A stretch of 64,000 nt of DNA from Nemophila menziesii (GCA_029959085.1 JARWIR010000011.1:10541840-10605839); one strand, 5' to 3'. Positions 34,111 to 47,704 are shown, counted from the first letter of the stretch. Made by a program: numbers and translations. Notes: generated from the letters alone by a model not told the origin.

Positions 34111-34440
34111 GATCTTATTTTGTATTCTCTGGTTTGAATTTAGACAGGAAATTACAATGAGAACACAAATCATTAAGAGTTAAATGTTTTCTTATCCCTT
34201 TCATTGTATCACCAAGTATTATCTTTGGCAAGAGTCCTATAACATTCTTCCTACTTCCAAAATGTTCCTTAGGAGTTTCATCATTCATCTCTCCAATAAT
34301 TTGAGTATGAGGATAAATTTAAGGTTATGATATAATAGGTTTTACTTCTTCTTCAAATTGATGGAACGTGGCATATTCAACCTTTTATTTTTTCACTTTC
34401 TTTCAAAAGGATTTCCATCATCAAATTCAACGTACATGGA
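34111..34440 (-). pseudogene. copia integrase-RT linker remnant (D2)
   Basis: Diverged version of the monomer linker. The plus strand shows CTGGTTTGAATTTAGACAGG, AATCATTAAGAGTTAAATG and TCACCAAGTATTATCTTTGG, the counterparts of the array linker blocks. It connects to the RT remnant without a break. The integrase domain expected ahead of it is missing: protease sequence begins within about 60-100 bp. Confidence 0.7.
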
Positions 34441-34499
34441 TTAATACTAAGAATATTATAGGAAATTCAATGAAAAAAGCACATTTTTATAAGAAAATA

Positions 34500-34690
34500 A
34501 TCCTTACTACCAAAAACTTCATATAAGAGTTTTCCAAAAACTTCTCTTCCCATGTTATTGGAAAAAGTTACTTTTCCATTACCTCATTTTGTTGTAATCT
34601 TTTATAGGAGTGACTCATTTCCCTTCATATGCCTATATCATCCACTATCGAGTACCAAATTTTTTTTATTGATGCTCTTCTTAAGCTACA
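34500..34690 (-). pseudogene. copia aspartic protease remnant (D2)
   Basis: The minus strand reads LVLDSG (DSG at 34,649-34,641), a stop at the Cys position, YRHMKGNESLL, then GNGKVTFSNNMG. It is a second diverged copy of the D1 protease with the same Cys-to-stop change, so the two copies share an already defective ancestor or source. Confidence 0.7.
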
Positions 34691-34699
34691 AGATAATAG

Positions 34700-35330
34700 A
34701 ATTATATATTAGGTATTCAAGTTGGGTCTATGGGGATTAACGTTGCCCTTTCTCTCTACAATTCGTTTTGGCCTTTTACATAGATAAATCAGGGAACCAT
34801 AGGTACAAGTATTTAGATCAAGTTTGGAAAAAGGTAAGCTAGAAGAGGAAACTATATTTGATGCTCTCACAAAAAATGATTTTAGAGGAAATAAAATTAA
34901 CAAAGGGATAAAAAAAAAACTACCATTTTCTTAACGAGTTACTTGGCTTCCTAACAATAAATCAAATTATAATTATCTTTGTGTAAACTTTAAAAAATTC
35001 CTCCTAGATCTTTTAACTTTTCCAAAATAAAGGAATTTTATATGACAATGATGGAAGTATTATCCTCGAGTTTATCATTGTTTCCTAAAGAACTTTGTAA
35101 AAAGTTTTTAAAATTTTGATTTTTTGTTTTATTTAGGAGATTATTTGTAATCATGTAAAAAAACATAAGATATTTCAATACCATCCGCTAATTAATCTTG
35201 AGATAAAAATAAGTTAGAGTTAGAGTTTACCTCATCTTTTTCTCCGTTTTAAATAGCCATGAAAGAATCATAGTTGGTTAAATGATCTTCATCATCACTT
35301 TGGTTTGAGCAAGCATCAACCCATGTTGCA
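34700..35330 (-). pseudogene. copia gag C-terminal remnant (D2), knuckle missing
   Basis: Includes FVRASNIVSSSSLPFSKLDL and NTCTYGSLIYLCKRP (about 34,870-34,770), and at about 35,320-35,230 the acidic segment ahead of CATGGCTATTTAAAACGG. The zinc-knuckle part is absent because the sequence changes to LTR-like repeat L at about 35,334. Confidence 0.6.
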
Positions 35331-35333
35331 TGC

Positions 35334-35848
35334 ATTGGTATGATTTTTTTTACTAAATTTGTAAACACTGGATGATGAAAATATGCTTACAATTTTTACA
35401 AAATCAAAGTTTGTTGATATACACATTATTTACAAGAAGTTTGTTCATATTTATAATTCAAGAGGTAATATATGAACCAGAAGTTTGTTGATAGATTTGG
35501 AATATACTTAAATTATAAAATGAGTTTAATTTTTAAAAAGACATAACATTTTGGGTAGATAAATTAAAAAATCTAAATAAAATTATAAAATGCACAATTT
35601 TTGGGATAATATGTGTAAAATTTGCTGAAAAAATGTTTCAAACGTGTGACCTTCATTGTAAATATGTAAAATCTTTACGATTTGGATAATATAATAATTT
35701 GTTATTAAATTGGGTAAAAGAAAGTCTTAGTACAAGTTCAAGTACTACTAAATTAATCAAGGGTTAAGAACAAAACTAATATAACATTATTGAGTGAATC
35801 ATATATTTGTCCCTTGTATCATATCACGAGTATACTCTTGAAGTAGCT
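35334..35848 (-). repeat. LTR-like direct repeat L, copy 2
   Basis: Direct repeat of 32,108-32,590, about 3.2 kb away, oriented the same way. The minus-strand TATA motif is conserved at 35,455-35,448. Directly after it the S segment and the array begin. Together the two copies look like the LTRs of an old element whose internal part is gag C-terminus, protease, linker and RT. Confidence 0.55.
35448..35455 (-). promoter_or_regulatory. TATA box of LTR-like repeat L, copy 2
   Basis: TATAAATA in GAATTATAAATATGAACA on the minus strand, at the matching position to the motif in copy 1. Confidence 0.45.
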
Positions 35849-35864
35849 GATGAAAAACTCATAT

Positions 35865-37277
35865 AGATTTAATGAATAATTAATAATTTTATTATTTTTT
35901 AAATAGAAGGAATTATGTGTTATTAAAGTAACCTAAATATTCAAGTATATTAAAGCCTAAATGTCATAATTAAAGTTTTTTATGTGAATTGTTGATAAAC
36001 TTATTGTTATAAAAAATGATAGAGTTATTATCATCAAACTCATCATTGTTTCCTAAAATATTTGTAAAAAGTTTTCAAATATTTGTAATCACGTAAAAAA
36101 TAATAAGATTTTTAATACCATCGTCTAATTGATCTTAAGATAAACATAAGTTAGATTTGAACTTTACCTCGTCTTCTTCTTTTTAAGTAGCCATGAAAGA
36201 AACATAGTTGGCTACATGCTCTTTGTCATCACTTTGGTTTGAGCTATCATCAACCAATGTTGCATTAATGTTTTCATTGGCTTTTTTTTTGAAAAGTTTT
36301 GGGAATTTAGGTTTGATATGACCACTCTAATGATAATGATAGCAAGTAAGCTCATCCTTTATATAACTCTTATAAGGTTTTCTTGAGACACCACAACTCA
36401 TAAGCTCTATTTTATTTTGATGTAATACTCACAAATACACACTTATGTCTTGTATAGAATTCCTCCTGAACTAATATAATCATTTCACCCAGAATAAAAC
36501 AATAATACACATATCCTTTTTTCTTTTCTCCTTTTAGTTAAAGATTTTTTTTTGGAACTATTAACAATAAAGTTATATTTATAACATTATGTACTACTAA
36601 AATGTTTATTTTATAAAAATATATTCAATAAAAAAAATTATTTAATGAACATATAATACCCACGTCTTCAATTCTACAATTTACTTCTTAAAATTATATA
36701 TATATTAAAATATTTCTATTATACTAAACTAGTTTTGGATACACAAAAAATATATTCACAATATATCTTTTTTTTTAGTTCAGTTCTAATATTTCTCAAC
36801 ACCTTATCATACAGAGTTTGCTCTTTTGATCTTGTGAAATGATTTGCCAAGATGATCAACAATACCCTCTAGGGAATTCACCCAATTTATATTTAACAGT
36901 CAAAATTTTGACTCTCTTAAAAATGTATCATTCATTAGCTACGTATATAAACATGCAATTTCATATTTTGAGTTTTTTTATGTTATTATTTAATTAAGAT
37001 ATTTCAGAAATAACATTTATATATTAAGACACAATTTGTTGTTTTAAATAATATAACAAAATTTAATATTAAATTTTTAAATAAATTTTTTATTTATAAG
37101 GTGTACATATTTTTTAAGGGTCAATGATCCAAAACATCAAATTAATATTTTACTTGCCTCAAAGAATAATTAATTAATATGCTAAGTACGTCTTCTCATC
37201 AACATCGTTACCTTTTATTCTTGTTTATCAAGAGTTGTGGATGTTTCCTTATGGGAATTCCAACCCACTTGGAATTA
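35865..37277 (-). repeat. Monomer M14, truncated edge copy
   Basis: Starts at unit position about 638. It lacks about 28 bp in the gag C-terminal region near 36,085 and has GAAACATAGTTGGCTACATG at about 36,200, a state shared with the diverged gag at about 30,848 but not with interior copies. Its gag A-run has 9 bases. The tail has both the old-type CACGTCTTC and the rare haplotype seen in M6. Confidence 0.93.
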
Positions 37278-39361
37278 GTAAGTTCAAACTTCTTAATAAG
37301 ATCTTTGGCTTATTTAGCTTGGTTGAGACAGATCCCATCTTCCATTTTCTTTATTTTTAGTCTGAGGAAGAAGTTAAATTCTCTAGTCATGTTCAATTGG
37401 AATTCACTATGCATACTCGTATCAAAATCCTTATAAAATTGTTATAAACTCTTCATGCATTGCATTTACCAAATGATCATCAAGTAGATCTTATTTGTTA
37501 TTCTTCGGTCTGAATTTAGACAAGAAAGTACAATGAGAACACAAATCATTAAGAGTTGAATGTGTTCTTAGCCCTTTACTTGGATCGCCAAGTATTAACT
37601 TTAGCAAGAGTCCTCTAACATTGTTCCTACTTCTATGAAGTTCTTTGGGAGTTTCATCATTCTTCTCTTTAATAGTTTGATTGTCAGAATATATTTATGG
37701 TTATGATATAATAGGTTTTACTTCTTCTTCAAGTTGATTGAACTTGGTATATTCAACTTTTATATTTTTTCACTTTCTTTTAAAAGAATTTCCTTCATCA
37801 AAATCAACGTGGATGGATTTTTATATAATATTTGTTTGTTGGTTGTACATTCTAAAATAACATGTAGTGTAATTAACAATTAGTTTTATACAAAAGTTTG
37901 ATAAATTCTCAATTAGATTTAATGAATAATTAATAATTGTATTTTTTTTTAAAATAGAAGGAATTATGTGTTATTAAAGTAACCTAAATATTCAAGTATA
38001 TTAAAGCATAAATGTCATAATTAAAGTTTTTTATGTGAATTGTGGATAAACTTATTGTTATAAAAAATGATAGAGTTATTATCATCAAACTCATCATTGT
38101 TTCCTAAAATATTTGTAAAAAGTTTTCAAATATTTGGTTTTTTGTTTGATATAAGAGAGTGTTTGTAATCACGTAAAAAATCATAAGATTTTTAATACCA
38201 TCGTCTAATTGATCTTAAGATAAACATAAGTTAGATTTGAACTTTACCTCGTCTTCTTCTTTTTAAGTAGCCATGAAAGAAACTTAGTTGGATACATGCT
38301 CTTTGTCATCACTTTGGTTTGAGCTATCATAAACCAATGTTGCATTAATGTTTTCATTGGCTTTTTTTTGAAATTTTTTGGGAATTTAGGTTTGATATGA
38401 CCACTGTTATGATAATGATAGCAAGTAAGCTCATCCTTTATATAACTCTTATAAGGTTTTCTTGAGACACAATAACTCATAAGCTCTATTTTATTTTGAT
38501 GTAATACTCACCAATACATACTTATGTCTTGTATAGAATTCCTCTTGAACTAATATAATCATTTCACCCAGAATAAAACAATAATACACATATCCTTTTT
38601 TCTTTTCTCCTTTTAGTTAAAGATTTTTTTTTTGGAACTATTAACAATAAAATTATATTTAAAACATTATGTACTACTAAAATCTTTATTTTATAAAAAT
38701 ATATTCAATAAAAAATATTTATTTAATGAACATATAATACCCACGACTCCAATTCTACTCTTTACTTCTTAAAATTATATATATATATTAAAATATTTCT
38801 ATTATACTAAACTAGTTTTGGATACACAAAAAATATATTCACAATATATCTTTTTCTTTAGTTCAGTTCTAATATTTCTCAACACCTTATCATACAGAGT
38901 TTGCTCTTTTGATCTTGTGAAAGGATTTGCCAAGATTATCAACAATACCCTCTAGGGAATTCACCCAATTTATATTTAACAGTCAAAATTTTGACTCTCT
39001 TAAAAATGTATCATTCATTAGCTACGTATATAAACATGCAATTTCATATTTTGAGATCTTTTATGTTATTATTTAATTAAGATATTTCAGAAATAACATT
39101 TATATATTAAAACACAATTTGTTGTTTTAAATAATATAATAAAATTTAATGTTAAATTTTTAAATAATTTTTTTATTTATATGGTGTACATATTTTTTTA
39201 AGGGTCAATGATCCAAAAAATCAAATTAATATTTTACTTGCCCCAAAGAATAATTAATTAATCTGCTAAGTATGTCTTCTCATCAACATCGTTACCTTTT
39301 ATTCTTGTTTATCAAGAGTTGTGGATGTTTCCTTATGGGAATTCCAACCCACTTGGAATTA
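37278..39361 (-). repeat. Monomer M15
   Basis: Subfamily B, MSYC/HNSG form, with the GTTCAATTGG variant at its left. It corresponds to M7 of block 1 in variant content. Confidence 0.95.
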
Positions 39362-41445
39362 GTAAGTTCAAAGTTCTTAATAAGATCTTTGGCTTATTTA
39401 GCTTGGTTGAGACAAATCCAATCTTCCATTTTCTTTATTTTTAGTCTGAGGAAGAAGTTAAATTCTCCAGTCATGTTCAATTGGAATTCACTATGCATAC
39501 TCGTATCAAAATCCTTATAAAATTGTTATAAACTCTTCATGCATTGCATTTACCAAATGATCATCAAGTAGATCTTATTTGTTATTCTTCGGTCTGAATT
39601 TAGACAAGAAAGTACAATGAGAACACAAATCATTAAGAGTTGAATGTGTTCTTAGCCCTTTACTTGGATCGCCAAGTATTAACTTTAGCAAGAGTCCTCT
39701 AACATTGTTCCTACTTCTATGAAGTTCTTTGGGAGTTTCATCATTCTTCTCTTTAATAGTTTGATTGTCAGAATATATTTATGGTTATGATATAATAGGT
39801 TTTACTTCTTCTTCAAGTTGATTGAACTTGGTATATTCAACTTTTATATTTTTTCACTTTCTTTTAAAAGAATTTCCTTCATCAAAATCAACGTGGATGG
39901 ATTTTTATATAATATTTGTTTGTTGGTTGTACATTCTAAAATAACATGTAGTGTAATTAACAATTAGTTTTATACAAAAGTTTGATAAATTCTCAATTAG
40001 ATTTAATGAATAATTAATAATTGTATTTTTTTTTAAAATAGAAGGAATTATGTGTTATTAAAGTAACCTAAATATTCAAGTATATTAAAGCATAAATGTC
40101 ATAATTAAAGTTTTTTATGTGAATTGTGGATAAACTTATTGTTATAAAAAATGATAGAGTTATTATCATCAAACTCATCATTGTTTCCTAAAATATTTGT
40201 AAAAAGTTTTCAAATATTTGGTTTTTTGTTTGATATAAGAGAGTGTTTGTAATCACGTAAAAAATCATAAGATTTTTAATACCATCGTCTAATTGATCTT
40301 AAGATAAACATAAGTTAGATTTGAACTTTACCTCGTCTTCTTCTTTTTAAGTAGCCATGAAAGAAACTTAGTTGGATACATGCTCTTTGTCATCACTTTG
40401 GTTTGAGCTATCATAAACCAATGTTGCATTAATGTTTTCATTGGCTTTTTTTTGAAAATTTTTGGGAATTTAGGTTTGATATGACCACTGTTATGATAAT
40501 GATAGCAAGTAAGCTCATCCTTTATATAACTCTTATAAGGTTTTCTTGAGACACAATAACTCATAAGCTCTATTTTATTTTGATGTAATACTCACCAATA
40601 CATACTTATGTCTTGTATAGAATTCCTCTTGAACTAATATAATCATTTCACCCAGAATAAAACAATAATACACATATTCTTTTTTCTTTTCTCCTTTTAG
40701 TTAAAGATTTTTTTTTTGGAACTATGAACAATAAAATTATATTTATAACATTATGTACTACTAAAATCTTTATTTTATAAAAATATATTCAATAAAAAAT
40801 ATTTATTTAATGAACATATAATACCCACGACTCCAATTCTACTCTTTACTTCTTAAAATTATATATATATATTAAAATATTTCTATTATACTAAACTAGT
40901 TTTGGATACACAAAAAATATATTCACAATATATCTTTTTCTTTAGTTCAGTTCTAATATTTCTCAACACCTTATCATACAGAGTTTGCTCTTTTGATCTT
41001 GTGAAAGGATTTGCCAAGATTATCAACAATACCCTCTAGGGAATTCACCCAATTTATATTTAACAGTCAAAATTTTGACTCTCTTAAAAATGTATCATTC
41101 ATTAGCTACGTATATAAACATGCAATTTCATATTTTGAGATTTTTTATGTTATTATTTAATTAAGATATTTCAGAAATAACATTTATATATTAAGACACA
41201 ATTTGTTGTTTTAAATAATATAATAAAATTTAATGTTAAATTTTTAAATAAATTTTTTATTTATATGGTGTACATATTTTTTTAAGGGTCAATGATCCAA
41301 AAAATCAAATTAATATTTTACTTGCCCCAAAGAATAATTAATTAATCTGCTAAGTATGTCTTCTCATCAACATCGTTACCTTTTATTCTTGTTTATCAAG
41401 AGTTGTGGATGTTTCCTTATGGGAATTCCAACCCACTTGGAATTA
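39362..41445 (-). repeat. Monomer M16
   Basis: Very close to M15 (MSYC/HNSG, TTGATTGAACTTGG near 39,825). It looks like an extra copy added by a one-monomer unequal exchange relative to block 1. Confidence 0.95.
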
Positions 41446-43526
41446 GTAAGTTCAAAGTTCTTAATAAGATCTTTGGCTTATTTAGCTTGGTTGAGACAAA
41501 TCCAATCTTCCATTTTCTTTATTTTTAGTCTGAGGAAGAAGTTAAATTCTCTAATCATGTGCAATTGGAATTCACTATGCATACTCGTATCAAAATCCTT
41601 ATAAAATCGTTATAAACTCTTCATGCATTGCATTGACCAAATGATCATCAATTAGATCTTATTTGTTATTCTTCGGTCTGAATTTAGACAAGAAAGTAAA
41701 ATGAGAACACAAATCATTAAGAGTTGAATGTGTTCTTAGCCCTTTACTTGGATCACCAAGTATTAACTTTAGCAAGAGTCCTCTAACATTGTTCCTACTT
41801 CTATGAAGTTCTTTGGGAGTTTCATCATTCTTCTCTTTAATAGTTTGATTGTCAGAATATATTTATGGTTATGATATAATAGGTTTTACTTCTTCTTCAA
41901 GTTGATGGAACTTGGTATATTCAACTTTTATATTTTTTCACTTTCTTTTAAAAGAATTTCCTTCATCAAAATCAACGTGCATGGATTTTTATATAATATT
42001 TGTTTGTTGGTTGTACATTCTAAAATAACATGTAGTGTAATTAACAATTAGTTTTATACAAAAGTTTGATAAATTCTCAATTAGATTTAATGAATAATAA
42101 ATAATTGTATTTTTTTTTTTAAATAGAAGGAATTATGTGTTATTAAAGTAACCTAAATATTCAAGTATATTAAAGCATAAATGTCACAATTAAAGTTTTT
42201 TATGTGAATTGTGGATAAACTTATTGTTATAAAAAATGATAGAGTTATTATCATCAAACTCATCATTGTTTCCTAAAATATTTGTAAAAAGTTTTCAAAT
42301 ATTTGGTTTTTTGTTTGATATAATAGAGTGTTTGTAATCACGTAAAAAATAATAAGATTTTTAATACCATCGTCTAATTGATCTTAAGATAAACATAAGT
42401 TAGATTTGAACTTTAACTCGTCTTCTTCTTTTTAAGTAGCCATGAAAGAAACTTAGTTGGATACATGCTCTTTGTCATCACTTTGGTTTGAGCTATCATA
42501 AACCAATGTTGCATTAATGTTTTCATTGCCTTTTTTTTGAAAAGTTTTGGGAATTTAGGTTTGATATGACCACTCTTATGATAATGATAGCAAGTAAGCT
42601 CATCCTTTATATAACTCTTATAAGGTTTTCTTGAGACACCACAACTCATAAGCTCTATTTTATTTTGATGTAATACTCACCAATACATACTTATGTCTTG
42701 TATAGAATTCCTCTTGAACTAATATAATCATTTCACCCAGAATAAAACAATAATACACATATCCTTTTTTCTTTTCTCCTTTTAGTTAAAGATTTTTTTT
42801 TGGAACTATTAAAAATAAAGTTATATTTATAACATTATGTACTACTAAAATGTTTATTTTATAAAAATATATTCAATAAAAAAAATTATTTAATGAACAT
42901 ATAATACCCACGTCTTCAATTCTACAATTTACTTCTTAAAATTATATATATATTAAAATATTTCTATTATACTAAACTAGTTTTGGATACACAAAAAATA
43001 TATTCACAATATATCTTTTTCTTTAGTTCAGTTCTAATATTTCTCAACACCTTATCATACAGAGTTTGCTCTTTTGATCTTGTGAAAGGATTTGCCAAGA
43101 TTATCAACAATACCCTCTAGGGAATTCACCCAATTTATATTTAACAGTCAAAAATTTGACTCTCTTAAAAATGTATCATTCATTAGCTACGTATATAAAC
43201 ATGCAATTTCATATTTTGAGTTTTTTTATGTTATTATTTAATTAAGATATTTCAGAAATAACATTTATATATTAAGACACAATTTGTTGTTTTAAATAAT
43301 ATAATAAAATTTAATGTTAAATTTTTAAATAAATTTTTTATTTATAAGGTGTAGATATTTTTTTAAGGGTCAATGATCCAAAAAATCAAATTAATATTTT
43401 ACTTGCCCCAAAGAATAATTAATTAATCTGCTAAGTACGTCTTCTCATCAACATCGTTACCTTTTATTCTTGTTTATCAAGAGTTGTGGATGTTTCCTTA
43501 TGGGAATTCCAACCCACTTGGAAATA
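41446..43526 (-). repeat. Monomer M17
   Basis: Shares GAACTTTAACTCG, the MSCG start and the old-type tail (CACGTCTTC near 42,910) with M8 of block 1. The 16-bp palindrome is broken here (AGTCAAAAATTTGACT near 43,147). Confidence 0.95.
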
Positions 43527-45619
43527 GTAAGTTCAAAGTTCAAAGTTCTTAATAAGATCTTTGGCTTATTTAGCTTGGTTGAGACAGATCCCATCTTCCA
43601 TTTTCTTTATTTTTAGTCTGAGGAAGAAGTTAAATTCTCCAATCATGTGCAATTGGAATTCACTATGCATACTCGTATCAAAATCCTTATAAAATCGTTA
43701 TAAACTCTTCATGCATTGCATTTACCAAATGATCATCAAGTAGATCTTATTTGTTATTCTTCGGTCTGAATTTAGACAAGAAAGTACAATGAGAACACAA
43801 ATCATTAAGAGTTGAATGTGTTCTTAGCCCTTTACTTGGATCACCAAGTATTAACTTTAGCAAGAGTCCTCTAACATTGTTCCTACTTCTATGAAGTTCT
43901 TTGGGAGTTTCATCATTCTTCTCTTTAATAGTTTGATTGTCAGAATATATTTATGGTTATGATATAATAGGTTTTACTTCTTCTTCAAGTTGATGGAACT
44001 TGGTATATTCAACTTTTATATTTTTTCACTTTCTTTTAAAAGAATTTCCTTCATCAAAATCAACGTGCATGGATTTTTATATAATATTTGTTTGTTGGTT
44101 GTACATTCTAAAATAACATGTAGTGTAATTAACAATTAGTTTTATACAAAAGTTTGATAAATTCTCAATTATATTTAATGAATAATTAATAATTGTATTT
44201 TTTTTTTAAAATAGAAGGAATTATGTGTTATTAAAGTAACCTAAATATTCAAGTATATTAAAGCATAAATTTCATAATTAAAGTTTTTTATGTGAATTGT
44301 GGATAAACTTATTGTTATAAAAAATGATAGAGTTATTATCATCAAACTCATCATTGTTTCCTAAAATATTTGTAAAAAGTTTTCAAATATTTGGTTTTTT
44401 GTTTGATATAAGAGAGTGTTTGTAATCACGTAAAAAATCATAAGATTTTTAATACCATCGTCTAATTGATCTTAAGATAAACATAAGTTAGATTTGAACT
44501 TTACCTCGTCTTCTTCTTTTTAAGTAGCCATGAAAGAAACTTAGTTGGATACATGCTCTTTGTCATCACTTTGGTTTGAGCTATCATAAACCAATGTTTC
44601 ATTAATGTTTTCATTGGCTTTTTTTTGAAAAGTTTTGGGAATTTAGGTTTGATATGACCACTCTTATGATAATGATAGCAAGTAAGCTCATCCTTTATAT
44701 AACTCTTATAAGGTTTTCTTGAGACACCATAACTCATAAGCTCTATTTTATTTTGATGTAATACTCACCAATACATACTTATGTCTTGTATAGAATTCCT
44801 CTTGAACTAATATAATCATTTCACCCAGAATAAAACAATAATACACATATCCTTTTTTCTTTTCTCCTTTTAGTTAAAGATTTTTTTTTTTGGAACTATT
44901 AACAATAAAATTATATTTATAACATTATGTACTACTAAAATCTTTATTTTATAAAAATATATTCAATAAAAAATATTTATTTAATGAACATATAATACCC
45001 ACGACTCCAATTCTACTCTTTACTTCTTAAAATTATATATATATATTAAAATATTTCTATTATACTAAACTAGTTTTGGATACACAAAAAATATATTCAC
45101 AATATATCTTTTTCTTTAGTTCAGTTCTAATATTTCTCAACACCTTATCATTCAGAGTTTGCTCTTTTGATCTTGTGAAAGGATTTGCCAAGATTATCAA
45201 CAATACCCTCTAGGGAATTCACCCAATTTATATTTAACAGTCAAAATTTTGACTCTCTTAAAAATGTATCATTCATTAGCTACGTATATAAACATGCAAT
45301 TTCATATTTTGAGTTTTTTTATGTTATTATTTAATTAAGATATTTCAGAAATAACATTTATATATTAAGACACAATTTGTTGTTTTAAATAATATAATAA
45401 AATTTAATGTTAAATTTTTAAATAAATTTTTTATTTATAAGGTGTACATATTTTTTTAAGGGTCAATGATCCAAAAAATCAAATTAATATTTTACTTGCC
45501 CCAAAGAATAATTAATTAATCTGCTAAGTACGTCTTCTCATCAACATCGTTACCTTTTATTCTTGTTTATCAAGAGTTGTGGATGTTTCCTTATGGGAAT
45601 TCCAACCCACTTGGAATTA
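43527..45619 (-). repeat. Monomer M18
   Basis: Longest intact copy. A 7-bp tandem slip duplication (CAAAGTT) lies at about 43,533-43,546 and shifts the reading frame on both strands there. Confidence 0.95.
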
Positions 45620-47704
45620 GTAAGTTCAAAGTTCTTAATAAGATCTTTGGCTTATTTAGCTTGGTTGAGACAGATCCCATCTTCCATTTTCTTTATTTTT
45701 AGTCTGAGGAAGAAGTTAAATTCTCCAATCATGTGCAATTGGAATTCACTATGCATACTCGTATCAAAATCCTTATAAAATCGTTATAAACTCTTCATGC
45801 ATTGCATTTACCAAATGATCATCAAGTAGATCTTATTTGTTATTCTTCGGTCTGAATTTAGACAAGAAAGTACAATGAGAACACAAATCATTAAGAGTTG
45901 AATGTGTTCTTAGCCCTTTACTTGGATCACCAAGTATTAACTTTAGCAAGAGTCCTCTAACATTGTTCCTACTTCTATGAAGTTCTTTGGGAGTTTCATC
46001 ATTCTTCTCTTTAATAGTTTGATTGTCAGAATATATTTATGGTTATGATATAATAGGTTTTACTTCTTCTTCAAGTTGATGGAACTTGGTATATTCAACT
46101 TTTATATTTTTTCACTTTCTTTTAAAAGAATTTCCTTCATCAAAATCAACGTGCATGGATTTTTATATAATATTTGTTTGTTGGTTGTACATTCTAAAAT
46201 AACATGTAGTGTAATTAACAATTAGTTTTATACAAAAGTTTGATAAATTCTCAATTAGATTTAATGAATAATTAATAATTGTATTTTTTTTTAAAAATAG
46301 AAGGAATTATGTGTTATTAAAGTAACCTAAATATTCAAGTATATTAAAGCATAAATGTCATAATTAAAGTTTTTTATGTGAATTGTGGATAAACTTATTG
46401 TTATAAAAAATGATAGAGTTATTATCATCAAACTCATCATTGTTTCCTAAAATATTTGTAAAAAGTTTTCAAATATTTGGTTTTTTGTTTGATATAAGAG
46501 AGTGTTTGTAATCACGTAAAAAATCATAAGATTTTTAATACCATCGTCTAATTGATCTTAAGATAAACATAAGTTAGATTTGAACTTTACCTCGTCTTCT
46601 TCTTTTTAAGTAGCCATGAAAGAAACTTAGTTCGATACATGCTCTTTGTCATCACTTTGGTTTGAGCTATCATAAACCAATGTTGCATTAATGTTTTCAT
46701 TGGCTTTTTTTTGAAAAGTTTTGGGAATTTAGGTTTGATATGACCACTCTTATGATAATGATAGCAAGTAAGTTCATCCTTTATATAACTCTTATAAGGT
46801 TTTCTTGAGACACCATAACTCATAAGCTCTATTTTATTTTGATGTAATACTCACCAATACATACTTATGTCTTGTATAGAATTCCTCTTGAACTAATATA
46901 ATCATTTCACCCAGAATAAAACAATAATACACATATCCTTTTTTCTTTTCTCCTTTTAGTTAAGGATTTTTTTTTTGGAACTATTAACAATAAAATTATA
47001 TTTATAACATTATGTACTACTAAAATCTTTATTTTATAAAAATATATTCAATAAAAAATATTTATTTAATGAACATATAATACCCACGACTCCAATTCTA
47101 CTCTTTACTTCTTAAAATTATATATATATATTAAAATATTTCTATTATACTAAACTAGTTTTGGATACACAAAAAATATATTCACAATATATCTTTTTCT
47201 TTAGTTCAGTTCTAATATTTCTCAACACCTTATCATACAGAGTTTGCTCTTTTGATCTTGTGAAAGGATTTGCCAAGATTATCAACAATACCCTCTAGGG
47301 AATTCACCCAATTTATATTTAACAGTCAAAATTTTGACTCTCTTAAAAATGTATCATTCATTAGCTACGTATATAAACATGCAATTTCATATTTTGAGTT
47401 TTTTTATGTTATTATTTAATTAAGATATTTCAGAAATAACATTTATATATTAAGACACAATTTGTTGTTTTAAATAATATAATAAAATTTAATGTTAAAT
47501 TTTTAAATAAATTTTTTATTTATAAGGTGTACATATTTTTTTAAGGGTCAATGATCCAAAAAATCAAATTAATATTTTACTTGCCCCAAAGAATAATTAA
47601 TTAATCTGCTAAGTACGTCTTCTCATCAACATCGTTACCTTTTATTCTTGTTTATCAAGAGTTGTGGATGTTTCCTTATGGGAATTCCAACCCACTTGGA
47701 ATTA
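45620..47704 (-). repeat. Monomer M19
   Basis: First member of a three-copy higher-order unit. It carries TTAGTTCGATACATG (P to R in the remnant) and AAGTTCATCC, both repeated in M22. Confidence 0.95.

Noticed and set aside
29800..34700. Integrated pararetrovirus (caulimovirus-like)
   Set aside because: The order gag-protease-(pre-integrase)-linker-RT with GDPSKG and YVDD is that of Ty1/copia. No movement protein or caulimovirid RT pattern is seen.
43527..43550. 7-bp CAAAGTT duplication in M18 as a functional site
   Set aside because: It is a single-copy slippage product with no conservation, so it is only noted in the M18 entry.
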